Source: Acidobacteriota bacterium (GTDB lineage: Bacteria > Acidobacteriota > Terriglobia > Bryobacterales > Bryobacteraceae). From it: 57,017 bases of DNA. The notes beneath the pieces were generated by a model. It had not been told where the DNA came from. It was given only the letters and a program-made list of their open reading frames with translations, and made no database searches. Position 1 is the first letter of the stretch, and the number at the start of each line of letters is the position of its first letter. The position numbers and the translations under genes were made by a program. Of this stretch, positions 34,839-44,693 are shown piece by piece. The stretch is from assembly GCA_016870995.1 (NCBI GenBank), contig VFZU01000023.1, positions 1 through 57,017 of the forward strand, written 5' to 3'.

Positions 34839-36701
34839 CTAATCTACCACGGGAAGCCGCGCCGCGGCTAGTTCCGCAATGTCTTTTAATGCGGGAGCCG
34901 GCATCTCAATCTGAGTCAACGCCGCCTGAAACATGGTCTGGCAAAACGGGCAGCCGGTTCCAATCGTCTCGGCCCCGGTCGAAACCAATTCTCGCGCCCG
35001 TGTCTCGTTTACACGCACACCCTCTTCTTCGCCCAGAAAGGCAAGCCCACCTCCGGCCCCACAGCAAAAACTGCGTTCGCGATTGCGCGGCGCTTCAATC
35101 AACTCCGTCGCAGAACCTGCCACCACCTTGCGTGGCTCCTCATATACGTTCTGGTAGCGCCCAAGGTAGCAGGGGTCATGGTAAACCACCTTCCCTTTTT
35201 CCGTCGCTGCGGGCATCAAATGCTCATGCCGCGCCAAGAACTCGGAATGGTGCTCGATCTCTGGTGGCTCTCCAACTTCCTTCCAATCCTGCCGAATCGT
35301 TCGCACGCAATGGGGACAGATCGAAATCAACTTGAATCGTTTGCCCTCCCCGCGAAACGGCTTCATCTGGTCCAGGTTCTGCGTTGCCAACTCGCTAAAC
35401 GCCAGATCATTCCCAAGCCGTCGCGCCGGGTCCCCCGTGCATCGCTCCTTCTTCATCACGCCAAAGCTCGCATTCAAGTGCCGCATCACCTTTACCAGCG
35501 ACTCGACAATCTCGCGTCCCCGCCCATCCATGCTCCCCATGCATCCCAGCCACAAACAATACTCCTGGGATCCATCAAAAATCGGCAGTGCGGCTCTCGT
35601 AATGAACTTCTCTCGCTCGCTGGCCGCCAGGCCCAAAGGATTCCCATTCTTCTCAAGATTTCGGAACAGCTTCGCACCATACTCGTCATCCCATTCGCCC
35701 GTATTCGCTGCCCCGCGCCGCAACCCCACAATCACCGGCAGGTGCTGAATTCCAACCGGACATTGAAACTCACAAGCTCCACAAGTCGTGCACTGAAACG
35801 TGGCCTTCTGCGACAGATGCGCCCCAAACAAAGGCTGCTCCGCCATGGCGCCAAACTCATTCAAATACGATCGAACACCAAGTATGATTTCTTTCGGGTT
35901 CAGTTCCTTGCCCGTGTTGTAGGCCGGGCAGTGCTCTGTACAACGTCCACACTCGACGCAGGAATACGCTTGCAACGCCGTAATCTGTGTCAAATCCTTG
36001 CCACTCACCAGGCCGAAATCCTCATCCCCATCGAGCGGTGGAATCTGGCTGAACCCCTCTCGCGAAGCCAGGATCGCCACCGGGCTCAATACCAGATGCA
36101 AATGTTTCGTATGTGGGATCAAGGGCAGGAAGATCAGCAGCGCGAGCGTGTGCATCCACCAGTTGGCCACCCCGGCTTGCCCAGCCGTCCACCAGTCCGC
36201 CAGGTAGGTCGCCATCAATACGAAAATCAGCAATGCGATGAAGCCACTCTCGATCGACACCTTTTCGCCGAGCCACTTCGGCCTCACCACAAACCTCCTC
36301 ACAAACAATCCCGCGATTCCAACTGCGGTCCCCACCGCAAATAGCGCCGCCAGCCCGAAGTAAAATTTCGAAAGCGCACCTTCATGGCTCAGAAAACCAA
36401 TGCCAAAACCTCTTGCGAAATGATCTAGCGTCACCAGTCCGAACGCCAAAAAGCCCCAAAATACCAGCGCATGAGCGAACCCCGGCAGCGGCCGCTGCGC
36501 AATCACCTTCGATTGCAGTAGCACCTCCGCAACAAACTGCCAAATCCGCTTTCCCCAGTCGTGGATCGCAAAGCCCGGTTCGGCGCGCGAGTCCCGAATG
36601 CGTTTCACAATCGGGAGAAACCGCCACGCAAATCCCCCCAGGCTCAGTCCAATGAGCAATGCCAAAATCGACTTCGCGAGCAGTCCCTGTTCTTCCACCA
36701 T
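34839..36701 (-). CDS. Membrane-linked Fe-S oxidoreductase (HdrD/GlcF-like)
   Basis: 620 residues from ATG 36701 (GAGGGA five bases upstream; TTG 36713 is possible). Several membrane helices in the first 220 residues include His residues that could bind haem b, as in nitrate-reductase gamma-like subunits. Then come two 4Fe-4S motifs, SCVECGRCTEHCP and CTTCGACEFQCP, and two cysteine-rich CCG-type domains marked by YCLWLGC and SFCCGAGGG, the latter typical of heterodisulfide-reductase D and glycolate-oxidase F. Such proteins pass electrons between cytosolic dehydrogenases and quinone. The partner dehydrogenase is not in the neighbourhood. Confidence 0.88.
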   Translation of the reverse strand: MVEEQGLLAKSILALLIGLSLGGFAWRFLPIVKRIRDSRAEPGFAIHDWGKRIWQFVAEVLLQSKVIAQRPLPGFAHALVFWGFLAFGLVTLDHFARGFGIGFLSHEGALSKFYFGLAALFAVGTAVGIAGLFVRRFVVRPKWLGEKVSIESGFIALLIFVLMATYLADWWTAGQAGVANWWMHTLALLIFLPLIPHTKHLHLVLSPVAILASREGFSQIPPLDGDEDFGLVSGKDLTQITALQAYSCVECGRCTEHCPAYNTGKELNPKEIILGVRSYLNEFGAMAEQPLFGAHLSQKATFQCTTCGACEFQCPVGIQHLPVIVGLRRGAANTGEWDDEYGAKLFRNLEKNGNPLGLAASEREKFITRAALPIFDGSQEYCLWLGCMGSMDGRGREIVESLVKVMRHLNASFGVMKKERCTGDPARRLGNDLAFSELATQNLDQMKPFRGEGKRFKLISICPHCVRTIRQDWKEVGEPPEIEHHSEFLARHEHLMPAATEKGKVVYHDPCYLGRYQNVYEEPRKVVAGSATELIEAPRNRERSFCCGAGGGLAFLGEEEGVRVNETRARELVSTGAETIGTGCPFCQTMFQAALTQIEMPAPALKDIAELAAARLPVVD

Positions 36702-36747
36702 CTGTTCCCTCAACCTACCATGAAGGCTGCCCGGTTACACTCGAAGT

Positions 36748-37671
36748 GTGAAGGTACTCATGTCCGGTGCTGCCGGCTTTATTGGGTCGCATTTCGTCGA
36801 TCGCTTGATTTCAGAAGGCCACACGGTGGTTGGAGTGGATAACTTCAAAACCGGCACGGCCAGGAATCTCGAACAGTGGAAGGACAACCCCGGTTTTTCC
36901 TTCGTAGAGGCAGACGTCACTGCATCAGTCGAATTCGCCAGTCAAGGGCCCTTCGACGTCGTCCTTCATCTTGCTTCACTGGCCAGCCCCAAGGATTACC
37001 TCAACTACCCGATCGAGACCCTCGAAACCGGCTCTACTGCAACCCGCAACATGCTCGAGATCGCCCGTCGCGATAACGCACGTTTCCTTCTTACCTCTAC
37101 CAGCGAGTGCTACGGCGACCCGCTTGAGCATCCGCAAAAAGAAACCTACTGGGGTAATGTCAATCCCATTGGTCCTCGCAGTTGCTACGACGAATCCAAA
37201 CGCTTCGCCGAGGCCATGACCATGGCCTACCACCGCAAGTTTGGCGTCCGCACCAACATCGCCCGTATCTTCAATACCTATGGCCCCCGCATGAAACTTG
37301 ACGACGGCCGTGTGGTTCCCGCTTTTCTATCCCAGGCCCGCGATGGCAAGCCACTTACGATGTTCGGCGACGGCACTCAAACTCGCAGTTTCTGCTATGT
37401 CGACGATCTCGTCGATGGGCTCTACCGGCTCATGTTGAGCGACGAACGCGAACCAGTAAACCTGGGCAATGCCCACGAGATTACTCTGCTTGAGTTCGCT
37501 GAGCGGATTCAAAGACTGCTCGGCTCGAACTGCCCGATCGAGTTTCATCCACTTCCTGAAAACGACCCCACCCGCCGTCAGCCCGACATCTCGAAGGCGA
37601 AACGAACTCTCGGCTGGCAGCCTAAGGTGGATCTGGAAACGGGTTTGACCAAGACCATCGCCTCGCTTTAG
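36748..37671 (+). CDS. UDP-glucuronate decarboxylase-like NAD-dependent epimerase (UXS-type)
   Basis: 307 residues from GTG 36748. [14 protein letters not shown] at residues 7-20 is the NAD-binding Rossmann turn, and the catalytic Tyr-Lys pair is in [10 protein letters not shown] (Tyr near 147). [12 protein letters not shown] and [12 protein letters not shown] are typical of the UXS/dTDP-glucose dehydratase-like SDR group, where YDESKR marks UDP-xylose synthases. The product would be UDP-xylose, for polysaccharide synthesis. The neighbours are not sugar genes. It converges on the DtxR gene with a four-base overlap. Confidence 0.85.
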   Translation: MKVLMSGAAGFIGSHFVDRLISEGHTVVGVDNFKTGTARNLEQWKDNPGFSFVEADVTASVEFASQGPFDVVLHLASLASPKDYLNYPIETLETGSTATRNMLEIARRDNARFLLTSTSECYGDPLEHPQKETYWGNVNPIGPRSCYDESKRFAEAMTMAYHRKFGVRTNIARIFNTYGPRMKLDDGRVVPAFLSQARDGKPLTMFGDGTQTRSFCYVDDLVDGLYRLMLSDEREPVNLGNAHEITLLEFAERIQRLLGSNCPIEFHPLPENDPTRRQPDISKAKRTLGWQPKVDLETGLTKTIASL

Positions 37672-38324
37672 CGCGGCGCAGCCCAAACCTTCGAAGCCGC
37701 CGCATGCCCCAGCGGCACATGCCGCCCTCCGATGTCGAGAGTCACCGTCTGATCGACATTGTTCGAAACCATGCGCAACTCAGCTCCTGGCCGGATCCCC
37801 AGGGAGTTCAGGTACTCAAGCAACTCCCGATCCCGTTCGAACGCACTCTTTACCTCTACTTCAGCACCCGCAGTAAGTTCTGATAGCGGACGCCAGCCCA
37901 TCCGGCGCCTGTCCTTCGGCGAATCGAGACCCAGCCGGTTGCCATGCGGACACTGTTCGCTATCGCCCAGCTTCTCAAGCAACTTCTTCTCAAACTCGGC
38001 GCTCACGGCGTGCTCCAGTTGCTCGGCCTCGTCGTGAACCTTATACCAGTCCATGCCGAACACTTCCGTCAGCATCCGTTCAATCAGGTGATGCCTGCGG
38101 ATCAACCTTTGCGCGATTTCTCTGCCTTCCGCCGTCAGATGAATCGCCCCTTCATCGTCTACCCGGATCAGCTTGTCCCGCTTCAATCTGCGCATCGCCA
38201 TAGTCACTGCCGGGGCACTCACTTTCAACCAACGCGCCAGCGTCGCGGCGATCACAACTTCGCCTTCGCTCTGCGCCTCGGCGATCGCCTTGAGGTAGTT
38301 TTCCTTGGAGATCGTGATTTTCAA
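37668..38324 (-). CDS. DtxR/MntR-family metal-dependent repressor
   Basis: 218 residues. Residues 1-65 form the winged helix-turn-helix ([30 protein letters not shown]). The dimerisation and metal-binding domain follows ([36 protein letters not shown], in outline [16 protein letters not shown] and HDEAEQLEH, carrying the His and Glu ligands). The C-terminal SH3-like domain is present ([16 protein letters not shown]). Full-length family members are about this size. Metal specificity is not readable. The gap to the M28 gene (38325-38379) contains a partial inverted repeat, AACCGGGTGCTCCGGGTT, that might be an operator. Confidence 0.88.
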   Translation of the reverse strand: MKITISKENYLKAIAEAQSEGEVVIAATLARWLKVSAPAVTMAMRRLKRDKLIRVDDEGAIHLTAEGREIAQRLIRRHHLIERMLTEVFGMDWYKVHDEAEQLEHAVSAEFEKKLLEKLGDSEQCPHGNRLGLDSPKDRRRMGWRPLSELTAGAEVEVKSAFERDRELLEYLNSLGIRPGAELRMVSNNVDQTVTLDIGGRHVPLGHAAASKVWAAPR

Positions 38325-38379
38325 TGAAGTCTCTTTATTGTAACCGGGTGCTCCGGGTTGCTACACTCGCGTTAATCCT

Positions 38380-39981
38380 ATGCGTAGACGCAATTTCCTG
38401 TCTCTCTCCGCTCTTCCTTTTGCCGCACCAGCAACCTTCACCCTGGCGGCTCAAGGCATCGAGAACGTGGACCTGAACGTGGTTCACCAGATCAAGAACG
38501 AAGCCTTCAATAACTCGCAAATCATGGATACGATGTTCTATCTTTGCGATGTCAACGGCCCCCGCATCACCGGCTCGCCAGGTTACCAGAAGTCGGCCGA
38601 CTACATCAAGAAGCGCCTCACGGAACATGGCATTCCCGACGTCAAGTTTGAGGAGTTCGAGTTCGGCCGCGGCTGGCAGCACTCTAAATACACAGGCCAC
38701 ATGATCGAGCCGGCCTACTCAGAAATCATCGGCTTCCCCCTTGCCTGGACCCCGGGCACCAATGGCCCCGTTCGCGGCGAAGCCATTCATGCCGTCATTC
38801 GCACACAGGCCGACATGGACAAGTGGAAGGGCAAGCTGAAAGGCAAGATCCTCTTGATCGACGCCCCGCGCACGCTTGAGATGCCCGACAAGCCCCATGG
38901 CCGCCGTTACACTAGCGAAGACCTCGCAAAGATGTCTGAAGCTCCAGAGCCCGGCGCAAGCTTTTTCCGTCCCGGCGGCGGCGCGGGTCCAACCATGACT
39001 CGCGACCAGATGATGGCCTTCCGCGACAAGATGAACCAATTCCTGATCGACGAAGGTGTCCTCGTGGTTGTCAAGACGAGCTACGCCGGTGATGGCGGAG
39101 CCGTTTTCGGCAGCTCGGGCGGACCTTTCCAAAAGGGCAAACCTGTCCCGCCCGCGAGCGTCGCCATCGCCGCCGAGAACTACAATCGCGTTCTACGCCT
39201 TCTCGAAAAGAAAGTGCCCGTCACGATGGAGTTCGACATCCAGGCGCAGTTCTACGACGACAACAAGGCCTTTAATGTTGTCGCCGAAATCCCCGGCACC
39301 TCGCGCAAGGACGAATACGTTCTCCTCGGTGGCCACCTCGATAGCTGGCAAGGCGCCACGGGTGCGACCGACAACGCCACCGGCGTCGCCGTCATGATGG
39401 AAGCCGCTCGCATCATCAAGGCCCTCGGCCTCAAGACACAGCGCAGCATCCGCCTCGGCCTCTGGAGCGCCGAAGAACAGGGTCTTTATGGCTCTCGCGC
39501 CTACGTCAAGGATCACCTCGCCGACCCCACCGACATGAAGCCCAAAGCCGAGCACTCCAAGATTACGGCCTACTTCAACATCGACAATGGCTCCGGCAAG
39601 ATCCGCGGCATTTACACCCAGGGCAACGACATGGTCAAGAACGTGTTCTCCCACTGGCTCGCCCCCTTCTCAGACCTCGGTGTCACCACCGTGACCAATC
39701 GCAACACCGGCGGCACCGACCACCAGGCCTTCGACGCCGTTGGTGTTCCCGGCTTCCAGTTCATCCAGGACCCGCTCGATTACATGGCCCGCACCCATCA
39801 CTCCAATATGGACACGATGGATCGAGTCCCGAAGGGCGACCTCATGCAGATGTCCGCGATTCTTGCGAGCTTCGCTTACCATGCAGCCAACCGGCCTGAG
39901 CTTCTCCCACGCAAGCCCATGCCAAAACCCGCTCCCCAACGTCGTGAAACCCCGCCCAGTTCCAGCGCCGGCGGACAGTAA
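38380..39981 (+). CDS. M28-family metallopeptidase, Tat-exported
   Basis: 533 residues. The N-terminus MRRRNFLSLSALPFAA is a clear twin-arginine signal. A PA-like insertion lies at about residues 120-250. The catalytic part has LLGGHLDSWQGATGATDNATG (His and Asp zinc ligands, quoted as GGHLDSW and GATDNATG), WSAEEQGLYGSRAY with the catalytic Glu, and a later THHSNMDTMD supplying the last His. This is the M28 (aminopeptidase Y-type) architecture common in acidobacterial peptide degradation. It is followed by a strong hairpin that sits at the start of the esterase gene. Confidence 0.9.
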   Translation: MRRRNFLSLSALPFAAPATFTLAAQGIENVDLNVVHQIKNEAFNNSQIMDTMFYLCDVNGPRITGSPGYQKSADYIKKRLTEHGIPDVKFEEFEFGRGWQHSKYTGHMIEPAYSEIIGFPLAWTPGTNGPVRGEAIHAVIRTQADMDKWKGKLKGKILLIDAPRTLEMPDKPHGRRYTSEDLAKMSEAPEPGASFFRPGGGAGPTMTRDQMMAFRDKMNQFLIDEGVLVVVKTSYAGDGGAVFGSSGGPFQKGKPVPPASVAIAAENYNRVLRLLEKKVPVTMEFDIQAQFYDDNKAFNVVAEIPGTSRKDEYVLLGGHLDSWQGATGATDNATGVAVMMEAARIIKALGLKTQRSIRLGLWSAEEQGLYGSRAYVKDHLADPTDMKPKAEHSKITAYFNIDNGSGKIRGIYTQGNDMVKNVFSHWLAPFSDLGVTTVTNRNTGGTDHQAFDAVGVPGFQFIQDPLDYMARTHHSNMDTMDRVPKGDLMQMSAILASFAYHAANRPELLPRKPMPKPAPQRRETPPSSSAGGQ

Positions 39982-40000
39982 CTCTCCATTTAGATAAGCT

Positions 40001-40028
40001 AGAGGGCACCACGAAAGAGGTGCCCTCT
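40001..40028 (+). promoter_or_regulatory. Ten-base-pair hairpin ending at the esterase start codon
   Basis: The arms at 40001-40010 (AGAGGGCACC) and 40019-40028 (GGTGCCCTCT) are perfectly complementary, with the eight-base loop ACGAAAGA between them. The second arm ends at the base before the ATG at 40029 and overlaps the only purine-rich ribosome-site candidate (AAAGAGG). ATG is followed by five T residues, so the same element could act as a Rho-independent terminator for the M28 gene. Either way, it would affect translation of the esterase. Confidence 0.6.
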
Positions 40029-40817
40029 ATGTTTTTGGCGCTGACTGCTCTCGCTGCCACACTTTTTGCGGCCGACCTGAAGAAGGACATACCTTTCTCG
40101 AGTCCCGGCGGCTTGCCCCTTCTTCTCGATGCCTCCATTCCCAGTGGCAATGGCCCCCACCCCGCGGTCATCATCGTTCATGGCGGCGGCTTCGTGCGCG
40201 GCGATAAACAAACCTTCGTTCCTCCGCTGTTCCCACCCTTAACCGAAGCAGGCTTCGCCTGGTTCTCCATCAACTACCGTCTCGCTCCGACTCACCAATT
40301 CCCAGCTCCGATCGAAGACCTCAAAGCTGCCTTCGAATTCGTCGTCAAAAACGCAAAGGAATACAACATTGACCCGAAGCGCATCGCCATCATGGGTGAA
40401 TCCGCCGGCGGCACGATCGTTGCCTACTATGGCGCAACGGTGAAGGGCAAACTTCGCCCCCGTGCTGTGGTCGACTTTTACGGCGTCACCGATTGGGAAT
40501 TCCATCGCGATGAGAAAGAAGAGCTCAGCAAGGATGCTCAATCCTGGCTCGGCATGACGCCTCTCAAAACCGCTTCAGCCATCAACTTCATCCGCAAAGA
40601 CATGCCACCCTACCTCTTCATTCACGGCACAAAAGACGCACAGGTCCCGTTCCCTCACAGCCCGCGCATGTGCTCGGCCATGCGCCTGGCCGGTGCCGTT
40701 TGCGAGGTTTACACCATCGAGGGTGGGGGCCATGGTGTCGGCGGTTGGGAGAAGGAACCCGCCTTCCAGACCTATAAGAAAAAGATGGTCGAGTGGCTGC
40801 GGGAAACGATGCGCTAG
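40029..40817 (+). CDS. Secreted alpha/beta-hydrolase (HSL-like esterase)
   Basis: 262 residues from ATG 40029; GTG 40020 is an alternative. A signal peptide (FLALTALAATLFAAD) precedes IIVHGGGFVRG, the oxyanion-hole HGGG motif, followed by YRLAPTHQFP, MGESAGGTIV with the nucleophile Ser, and the terminal His region GGHGVGGW. An Asp in FIHGTKDAQVP completes the triad. It matches the hormone-sensitive-lipase/acetyl-esterase family. Its stop overlaps the convergent TonB receptor by four bases. Confidence 0.85.
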   Translation: MFLALTALAATLFAADLKKDIPFSSPGGLPLLLDASIPSGNGPHPAVIIVHGGGFVRGDKQTFVPPLFPPLTEAGFAWFSINYRLAPTHQFPAPIEDLKAAFEFVVKNAKEYNIDPKRIAIMGESAGGTIVAYYGATVKGKLRPRAVVDFYGVTDWEFHRDEKEELSKDAQSWLGMTPLKTASAINFIRKDMPPYLFIHGTKDAQVPFPHSPRMCSAMRLAGAVCEVYTIEGGGHGVGGWEKEPAFQTYKKKMVEWLRETMR

Positions 40818-43800
40818 AAATTCACCCGCAGATTCAAGATCACGATCCTCGGCCCATTGTCGGTGCCAGTGAACTGCCCGAAGTTGGTGTTGTTGATGTT
40901 CTTCGATAGATTGCCGTCCGGATCGGTAAAGAAAATCCGGTTCAACACGTTATCCGCTGTCGCCCCGATCTGTACTTGCACCCGCTCGCGAATCGTGACT
41001 GTCTTCAGTAAGTTCATATCGAGCGAAAAATAAGCGGGGCCATAGAAGTAGCGAAGCGGCGAACTGCCCAGCGTTCCAGGCTCCGGATTCACCGCGATAA
41101 TCTTTCCATCCTTATCCGCTACTGCTTGCATGATGCTGCGTCCAGCCACGGCGTTCAGAGTCGTGATCCCATTCACCTGCGGGTCTTGCACGATTCTTAA
41201 ATCGCCATAAAAGAACACTCCGTTCCCTCGCTTCTCGATCTTGCCCAGATGCGCGCTCACTGGTGCCACAAACGTTGCCGTGTTATCGCCAGAGAAATTG
41301 TTGAACGAACTCCGGCCGCTATCCCAGGAAATCGGTATGCCGCTGAAGACGTTGTAGAGCGCCCCCACCTGCCAATGCTCCAGAAGCTTGCCAAAGAATC
41401 CCTTCGTGCCTCCCAGGAACTTGCGGTTCGGCCCCACAGGCAAATCCCAAAGCCAGTTGCTGCGAAACACATGCGGCGCTCCGAAACTCAACAGCCTCTT
41501 CTCGATCCTGCGGTTACGAAAAGTCCGGTACGAATCCAGCATCTCCTGGCCCGCGCCTTCTTCTTCGCCCAATGCCTTCGCCCAGGTGTAGTTTGCCTGT
41601 ACCGACAAACCCTTGCTGAATCTCTTGCTCACATCCACCTGAAAGCTGTTGTAGGTCGAGTTCGCAAAGTTAGCCGCAAGATTTGCCCCCGCGAACTGCG
41701 GATTCACCACGATGAAGTTCTCCGGCAATCCAGCCCTGGTTAGGAGGCCGCCATTGCGCCCACCCACGTTCTGGGTATTGATGTAATTGGCGAAAGTTCC
41801 CACGCTGTTGTTAGCCAGATAGCCGGCCAGGGTCGCATTGGTCCGCATGAAGGTCGACCCCGAGGCAGTGCCTCGCAAGCCGGTTAACACCTGGTCGAGC
41901 AGCGGGCTTTCCTGCCCGCGTTGCGCCAGTTGAAAAGCCCCCAGTAGCCCATTTTCGAAGATGTTCGCTTCGTTCAGATTGGTTGTGCGGATCCCCTTAG
42001 TGCCTTTGTTGCCGACATACCGCAAGTCCAGCAGAAACCCGCCCGGCAATTGCCGCTGCAGGCTCGCATTCCAGTTCTGCACGTAAGGCTGGCGCAAATT
42101 CTGATCAAATGCGCGAATCGTCTGCGCGCGATCCGTGATCGGCACCGTCGCTAGCGGCACATCGATTGGTGCCAGCGGCAGCCGCACTCCAGCCAGATTG
42201 GTGTAAGTCGGCACATTCAACACGGTGCGGCTGCGTAATCCCGGTTGGTCCCCGCTGAACACGTCGATCAACCGCAGCGAATTCCTCTCGTAGCCCATGC
42301 TGTAGCCCATGCGGAAAATCGTCTTGTTTTCCCCAAACCACGGCAGCGCCCAACTCAAGCCTACGGCTGGCGCAAAGTTATTCCGGTCCGGCCGGAACAG
42401 TTGTTTGCCCGGCTGCGACGTCCTAGGTCCGATCAACTCCACATTCGAAAGGCTGCCACCAGTAATGCCAGGGCGAAACATCGCATTTGAGTCTGTCCCG
42501 GAAATTCCATACAAGCCCGCATCGAGACCCACCGTTGCCGCCGTCTTGCCGTTCTTGTCATAAGGCACTTGGTAGTATTCGTAGCGTAACCCGAGATTCA
42601 ATGTCAGCCGGCGTGATACGCGCCAGTCGTCCTTAAAGTAAAAGAACGTTTCACGGTTCTTCCAGACGCGCGCCTTGAATTCGCCCGGTAAGAATTGCGG
42701 GTTCGCCCCACCAGGTGAGTTGAAGGCCTGAAACAGGCTTGTCACCGACCCGCTCAGGTCGTTCAGCAGGTTCTCCGCCGCCGCCTGATTGCGTCCAATT
42801 CCTGGGATCGCCGCGAAGTTCGCCACAGGAATGATCCCCTGTCCAATGTTCACCCGCGGCATCACATCAAATGAGTTATACCCGTTCGTCGAAGGAAACC
42901 AAACTGCTGCTCCACCCTTGAAATTATGCTTGCCGCGAATCCAGCTCACGTTGTCGCTGTACTGGTAATTGGGCGAGAATCGTCCTTGTGGGTCATTGTC
43001 GGTAAGCACTGGATCCGTGACGCTGACCATATCCAGCAAAAAAGGTTGATTGCCGATTTTCGGTAGCGCCGCTAGTCCTCCTGTTTTTTCCCAGGGAGCT
43101 AAGCTCTGGCTTCGGCTCCGCAGAATGCCCACTGTGAATTCATTCGTGATGTTGCTCTTGAGCACCGAGAAGAACTTCAGCGCGTAAGCGCTATCCGGCG
43201 AATTCGTTGCGCCGCCAGGCGTGTTCGGGAATCGCTGGCTCTGGAAGCTGTTCACCGCTTTGGCGGTCTCACGATTCCAGCTGAAGGTCAGCCGGTGTTT
43301 GTCGTTGAAGTTATGGTCGATCTTAACGCTGATCTGGTCCGTATCCGTTCTGCCAGGCTGTATCCACGAGTACCCAGCCGTGTTCAATCCATCGCCAACG
43401 TTAAAAACATTGGGTAGCGGCATCAGATCCAGCGCTTGCTTGATCAAACCGGTCTGGTCTGCCGCTTGGCGGTTTGGATCCCGATTGAAAACGCTGATCG
43501 TCTGCAGCTCGCCCGTGGCCGTGGCCGGACGAACCGGATTGCCTGAGAAGTCCACCACCGGGACAAGGCCGCTGGCGTTGGCGTTCTGCAATCCAGGGAA
43601 AAACCGGAAGATACCTTGTCGGGCCTGACTTGTCATCACGGTCCGCGTTACGCGCGATCTCTGCCGGATCCGCTCTCCTTCGAACAACACATGGAAGAAC
43701 GTCTTGTTCTTGCCGTTGTACACTTTCGGAATTTGTACCGGCCCGCCCACGCGTGTTCCATACTGATTGCGGATCAGAATGTTGCGGGGCGCAATCGGTG

Positions 43801-44575
43801 AGCCATCCGCGTTTGAACCTTGAATGTTGTTGAAGAACGTATTCGCGTTCAGCACGGTGTTGCGGTGATAGTTGAAGAGGCTGCCATGAAACTCGTTGGT
43901 CCCGCTGCGAGTGATCATCTGGATCTGGCCGCTCCCGCGTCCAAGCTCCGCATCCGCTGGCGAGGTCACTACACGAAATTCCGCAATGCGGTCGACGCTC
44001 AAGAAGAACGGATTGCTGCGTCCCTGATTCAGTCGCGCGTCTTGCGTGTTCACACCATCCACTTGAATGTTCAGTGTCCCGATACGGGCCCCGGAATAGT
44101 AGCTTCCATAAGATCCCGCCTGCGTCGTAGCAAGGATCAATGCGTTGCGGCTCGTCACCGGCAACTCCAGTACACGTTTCCCCTCCACCAGACCGCCCAC
44201 CGACGATGTCGCATACGCCAAATCTGTCCTCGCATCCGCCACCACTTCGATGCTGTCGGCGGTCGTCGCCACCTCAAGCGTCAGATCCAGGCTCAGCTTC
44301 GCACCCACTTCAATCAGGATCTTATCGAGAGAACTCTTCTTGAACCCGGGATGCTCTCCACTCAGCTTGTACTCACCCGGGTTCAGAGCTACAAACACGA
44401 ATAGCCCTCCCGAGTTCGTCTCTACCCTCGTGATCACTCCCGTGTTCTTGTTCAGTGCCGCGATTTTGGCCTGAGGCACAACGGCACCAGAGGAGTCCCG
44501 CACCGTCCCACTTATCGACCCGTCTGTCATCTGCGCGAAGGCTGAAGCGGCAATCAGAAGCAGCATTGGAAGCAT
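40814..44575 (-). CDS. Oar-like TonB-dependent receptor with carboxypeptidase-regulatory N-terminus
   Basis: 1,253 residues from ATG 44575. The poly-Ser extension further upstream is only the antisense of an acidic tract and is not coding. The signal peptide LLLIAASAFAQ is followed by a CarboxypepD_reg domain (GSISGTVRDSSGAVVPQAKI, in outline SGTVRDSSGAVVP). A plug region follows (LPVTSRNALILATTQAGSYG), then a long beta-barrel with the usual terminal Phe in RIVILNLRVNF. It is the acidobacterial Oar-like receptor type; its ligand is unknown, though such receptors import polysaccharide- or peptide-derived molecules. Divergent from the LysW-like gene across about 118 bases. Confidence 0.9.
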   Translation of the reverse strand: MLPMLLLIAASAFAQMTDGSISGTVRDSSGAVVPQAKIAALNKNTGVITRVETNSGGLFVFVALNPGEYKLSGEHPGFKKSSLDKILIEVGAKLSLDLTLEVATTADSIEVVADARTDLAYATSSVGGLVEGKRVLELPVTSRNALILATTQAGSYGSYYSGARIGTLNIQVDGVNTQDARLNQGRSNPFFLSVDRIAEFRVVTSPADAELGRGSGQIQMITRSGTNEFHGSLFNYHRNTVLNANTFFNNIQGSNADGSPIAPRNILIRNQYGTRVGGPVQIPKVYNGKNKTFFHVLFEGERIRQRSRVTRTVMTSQARQGIFRFFPGLQNANASGLVPVVDFSGNPVRPATATGELQTISVFNRDPNRQAADQTGLIKQALDLMPLPNVFNVGDGLNTAGYSWIQPGRTDTDQISVKIDHNFNDKHRLTFSWNRETAKAVNSFQSQRFPNTPGGATNSPDSAYALKFFSVLKSNITNEFTVGILRSRSQSLAPWEKTGGLAALPKIGNQPFLLDMVSVTDPVLTDNDPQGRFSPNYQYSDNVSWIRGKHNFKGGAAVWFPSTNGYNSFDVMPRVNIGQGIIPVANFAAIPGIGRNQAAAENLLNDLSGSVTSLFQAFNSPGGANPQFLPGEFKARVWKNRETFFYFKDDWRVSRRLTLNLGLRYEYYQVPYDKNGKTAATVGLDAGLYGISGTDSNAMFRPGITGGSLSNVELIGPRTSQPGKQLFRPDRNNFAPAVGLSWALPWFGENKTIFRMGYSMGYERNSLRLIDVFSGDQPGLRSRTVLNVPTYTNLAGVRLPLAPIDVPLATVPITDRAQTIRAFDQNLRQPYVQNWNASLQRQLPGGFLLDLRYVGNKGTKGIRTTNLNEANIFENGLLGAFQLAQRGQESPLLDQVLTGLRGTASGSTFMRTNATLAGYLANNSVGTFANYINTQNVGGRNGGLLTRAGLPENFIVVNPQFAGANLAANFANSTYNSFQVDVSKRFSKGLSVQANYTWAKALGEEEGAGQEMLDSYRTFRNRRIEKRLLSFGAPHVFRSNWLWDLPVGPNRKFLGGTKGFFGKLLEHWQVGALYNVFSGIPISWDSGRSSFNNFSGDNTATFVAPVSAHLGKIEKRGNGVFFYGDLRIVQDPQVNGITTLNAVAGRSIMQAVADKDGKIIAVNPEPGTLGSSPLRYFYGPAYFSLDMNLLKTVTIRERVQVQIGATADNVLNRIFFTDPDGNLSKNINNTNFGQFTGTDNGPRIVILNLRVNF

Positions 44576-44693
44576 ATTAAGCAAGGATAGCCGAAATGCC
44601 GAATCAGTCCGTTTCAGCCCACCAAATTGATGCCTGCTCCATTCCGCAACATTTTGTGGCATCCTACAAATCGTTGCCACTTTGGGAGGTTTT

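Noticed and set aside
35178-36344. A 388-residue plus-strand frame inside the Fe-S oxidoreductase gene
   Set aside because: It is antisense to coding DNA with intact Cys clusters and has no features of its own.
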